Below are positions 62,901 to 64,000 of a stretch of DNA of 64,000 bases, piece after piece (the stretch's first letter is position 1; each line of letters opens with the position of its first letter). The notes beneath the pieces are model-generated. The model worked only from the letters and a program-made list of their open reading frames with translations. It had not been told where the DNA came from and did no database searches. The stretch comes from Ruminococcus sp. GTDB taxonomy: Bacteria; Bacillota_A; Clostridia; Oscillospirales; Ruminococcaceae. The position numbers and the translations under genes were made by a program. Where the stretch lies: contig NZ_JAIKXF010000106.1 of assembly GCF_024684275.1 (NCBI RefSeq), positions 5,212 to 69,211 on the forward strand, written 5' to 3'.

Positions 62901-63181
62901 ATATCAAAAGATGAAGGAAGCTCTGCCGTATCTGCCTCTTTGACATTGTTTGTACCTATAGGCATATACGGAGCAGCAGGCTCAAACTTTACGCCGTCCT
63001 GTGCCGCAACTGAACGAAGAACGGGCATAGATAGCGTACCGCTGTGTGCTGATACTGCGGCTTGTTTATTACTGTGTCCGATAAACGGACTGATCTCAGC
63101 ATAAGCAGCCGAAGGCGCAGAGAAGCAGACTAACGCTGCCGCTGTAAGGAAAGCAGTTGATCCGCTGAAAAACCTCTTCAT
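59948..63181 (-). CDS. Secreted papain-family (C1A) protease with dockerin
   Basis: 1077 aa. Signal peptide (about 1-28), then the C1A catalytic domain with Cys112 (GTCWVHA), His273 (FANHAVTIVGWDD) and Asn303 (QNSWG). A lectin-like domain typical of bacterial C1 peptidases follows (about 325-450), a chitobiase-like beta domain (about 560-630), further beta-rich regions, and a C-terminal type I dockerin (about 1010-1077) with GDVDFDGHVNAVDAS and GDMDGDGHTNAVDAS. It is expected to be attached to a cohesin scaffold. The start at 63181 is supported by GAGGGGG; the longer frame to 63238 runs over the promoter. Confidence 0.92.
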   Translation of the reverse strand: MKRFFSGSTAFLTAAALVCFSAPSAAYAEISPFIGHSNKQAAVSAHSGTLSMPVLRSVAAQDGVKFEPAAPYMPIGTNNVKEADTAELPSSFDMRKVYGSASVKNQGSYGTCWVHAAITSAESSMLPYVPHIDLSELHTAYYNYFGSGQLTPVSYETSDILSEGGNGRMITNLWSQWIGPVSEDKLPYENTSFFDNRTDTELMNFQSDYHLKNAYNFEYDRDRGNFDEINALVKDFLYNGQAVDVSYMSDKEKNWSSQYSSSYCERKPRFANHAVTIVGWDDSFPASHFKKKPEGDGAWLCQNSWGTHDGDEGYFWLSYYDGTLSDFAVYQLENSDEHDIIYQYDSFIPIQTMSAYDTAEENGPSYMADVFTSVGDIQLSTVGTYIYNAGTEYEVTVYSALKDRNDPSSGTPSAVTKGKCDMTGFFTIDLDEPVILNDNEDFSVVVKLFCEDSPFVLPLESSLYVESKDNSINDISTYVTDSEMRSLTGRGESFFSADGETWTDVCDESVTYSEEEKQFMLESFIEQLYDGIDESDTELWRDAQQGEKNYRKIFAMGDIKSNFGNLTLKAYAEPIGKVKFSQPAGAANERVELTCGSPQSDIFYTYNNEQESVRYEAPIAVTDAVKISAYAVTEGVKSNVISERYFTPKYAAFNWIGYRTASDSYDSDLRYAKRISDHEYTINIPEEYDSISLTLGTVNNVEYNGKKYGAYDVIEAVPADYGLIDIELKLSGENCIDNTVTLHVIRSLVRFDVQKGVISTSLADSIITPDGKALSADDSVLEYAGQTLTAVKDGKEIPVPVPERADVSGFKINYFAEALGPFSREMSEKLEIAVGESDNSGFGSAKGRIISGADVSSEDYGLYYIGIIPGESFRLRAKGENGVFPSEIIRYDIPDAPARVPDIDSLRQYDADHCAFEENVYEIAYEGYFSEMIIEEIANEYGYTYDEFEALMEKRTGLGRELLNKVIGSEYKTGNIIKYETRCYVRYSATDRSFASRTVFVPKQYGAKAGDVDFDGHVNAVDASAVLSHYAAISTGKQSELTESQVRMGDMDGDGHTNAVDASVILEIYAFNSIGKF

Positions 63182-63209
63182 AATTTCGCCCCCTCGCTCA
63201 CATAAAGCA

Positions 63210-63238
63210 ATTATAACACAAAGCTCGAAAAAAAGCAA
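63210..63238 (-). promoter_or_regulatory. Promoter of the dockerin protease
   Basis: On the minus strand TTGCTT (63233-63238), 17-bp spacer, TATAAT (63210-63215). Confidence 0.75.
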
Positions 63239-63242
63239 GAGA

Positions 63243-63280
63243 AAACCCGTACTTTCTTGAAATACGGGTTTAAAAAAAAA
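63243..63280 (-). terminator. Terminator after the acyl-CoA synthetase gene
   Basis: AAACCCGTA / TACGGGTTT stem with an 11-nt loop, next to A runs on the plus strand at 63272-63280 ahead of it in the minus-strand direction. The U run after the stem on the minus strand is weak. Confidence 0.6.
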
Positions 63281-63291
63281 TATATATCCTT

Positions 63292-64000
63292 TTAAGCAGT
63301 TACAATACTATCTGCCTTGTGGAGCTTGAGCTTTTCAACAGCCTGCTCTCTCATCTTGTACTTGAGTATCTTACCAGCTGCATTCATAGGGAACCCGTCT
63401 ACGTAATCAACGTATCTCGGGCACTTGTGCTTCGCCATTCTTGCAAGACAGAAGTCCTTGATCTCCTGCTCGGTAGCTGTCTCGCCGTCCTGGAGCACGA
63501 TGCACGCCATGATCTCCTCGCCGTAGTCCTCATCGGGAACACCTATTACCTGAACGTCCTTTACCTTGGGATATGTGTAAAGGAAGTCCTCTATCTCCTT
63601 TGGGTAGATATTCTCACCGCCGCGGATTATCATATCCTTGATACGGCCTGTGATCTTGAAGTATCCGTCCTCTGAGCGGCGTCTTGCAAGGTCTCCTGTG
63701 TGGAGCCAGCCCTCGCTGTCGATAGCTGCTGCTGTAGCCTCGGGCATCTTGTAGTAGCCCTTCATGATATTGTAGCCTCTTGCCACAAACTCGCCGTCAA
63801 CGTCGTCAGGAACTTCCTGATTGGTCTCAGGATCAACTATGCGGCACTCAACGCCGAAGATAGGTCCGCCGACTGTATTTACGCGCTGTTCCAGTGAGTC
63901 GGTAGTCTTGCTCATAGTTGTTGCGGGAGAAGCCTCGGTCTGTCCGTAAGTTATGCATATCTCGCTCATGTGCATCTTCTCGACAACTTCCTCCATTGTC
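63292..64000 (-). CDS. Acyl-CoA synthetase, C-terminal part (5' end outside window)
   Basis: 236 codons are visible and the frame continues past the right edge, so the N-terminal portion is missing only because of the window. Present are the A5 motif ITYGQTEASP, the TGD motif HTGDLARR, the hinge GRIKDMIIRGGENIYP, and the adenylation Lys region NAAGKILKYKMRE. It is a typical FadD/medium-chain acyl-CoA ligase, forming acyl-CoA from a fatty acid, ATP and CoA. All the C-terminal motifs missing from the protein at 41-1090 are intact here. Confidence 0.93.
   Translation of the reverse strand, partial: TMEEVVEKMHMSEICITYGQTEASPATTMSKTTDSLEQRVNTVGGPIFGVECRIVDPETNQEVPDDVDGEFVARGYNIMKGYYKMPEATAAAIDSEGWLHTGDLARRRSEDGYFKITGRIKDMIIRGGENIYPKEIEDFLYTYPKVKDVQVIGVPDEDYGEEIMACIVLQDGETATEQEIKDFCLARMAKHKCPRYVDYVDGFPMNAAGKILKYKMREQAVEKLKLHKADSIVTA

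Overview
The window comes from a low-to-moderate GC anaerobic Firmicute, most likely Ruminococcus or a close relative (Oscillospiraceae). Three secreted proteins end in type I dockerins. There is a complete eight-gene spoIIIA operon, the Clostridia/Bacilli order nusB-xseAB-ispA-dxs-tlyA-nadK-argR-recN, a T-box alaS leader, and consensus sigma-A promoters with 17-bp spacers. No phage, insertion sequence, CRISPR or rRNA was seen. Species-level placement is inference.

Left part (1-14.2 kb): membrane and signalling genes. A truncated acyl-CoA-ligase-like gene diverges from an 814-aa polytopic membrane protein across an operator-rich gap. Next come a 7TM-type histidine kinase with a NarL-type regulator, a fused ThrE-type exporter, and a leftward module of OmpR-type regulator, small-loop kinase, ABC ATPase and large FtsX-like permease (Bce/Vex-like architecture). 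A 60-aa lipoprotein and a DMT transporter follow.

14.2-24 kb: secreted and accessory genes. These are a GH43 arabinanase-like enzyme with two ricin-type lectin domains and a dockerin, a clostripain-family protease, tRNA-Pro(CGG) and tRNA-Leu(UAA), a GNAT, a sodium:solute symporter, a small dockerin protein and mtnN.

24.2-35.7 kb: one leftward chain of ten genes begins at the alaS T-box: alaS, HIT, apt, comEC, holA, RNase M5-like, MBOAT, AlgX/DHHW-like, SDR, small membrane protein. The MBOAT and DHHW proteins both appear to lack their catalytic histidines, and the ComEC C-terminal domain lacks its metal ligands.

35.8-55.6 kb: a class B PBP, then a 15-gene leftward housekeeping operon (Asp23 to dtd, with a GH42 beta-galactosidase and a histidine phosphatase inserted). 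It is driven from a 94-bp tandem repeat that carries three copies of its promoter. The spoIIIAA-AH operon lies upstream.

55.6-64 kb: a sugar ABC transporter without its own ATPase (permeases plus lipoprotein binding protein), insulated by twin UUCG terminators and preceded by an unusually long structured leader. A dockerin-bearing papain-family protease and the C-terminal part of an acyl-CoA synthetase running off the right edge close the window.

The most unusual points are the two co-encoded acyl-transfer proteins with missing histidines, the tandem promoter repeat, the roughly 390-nt structured leader of the binding-protein gene, the three dyads spaced exactly 21 bp, and a sensor kinase with a good promoter and Shine-Dalgarno but no AUG/GUG/UUG start.
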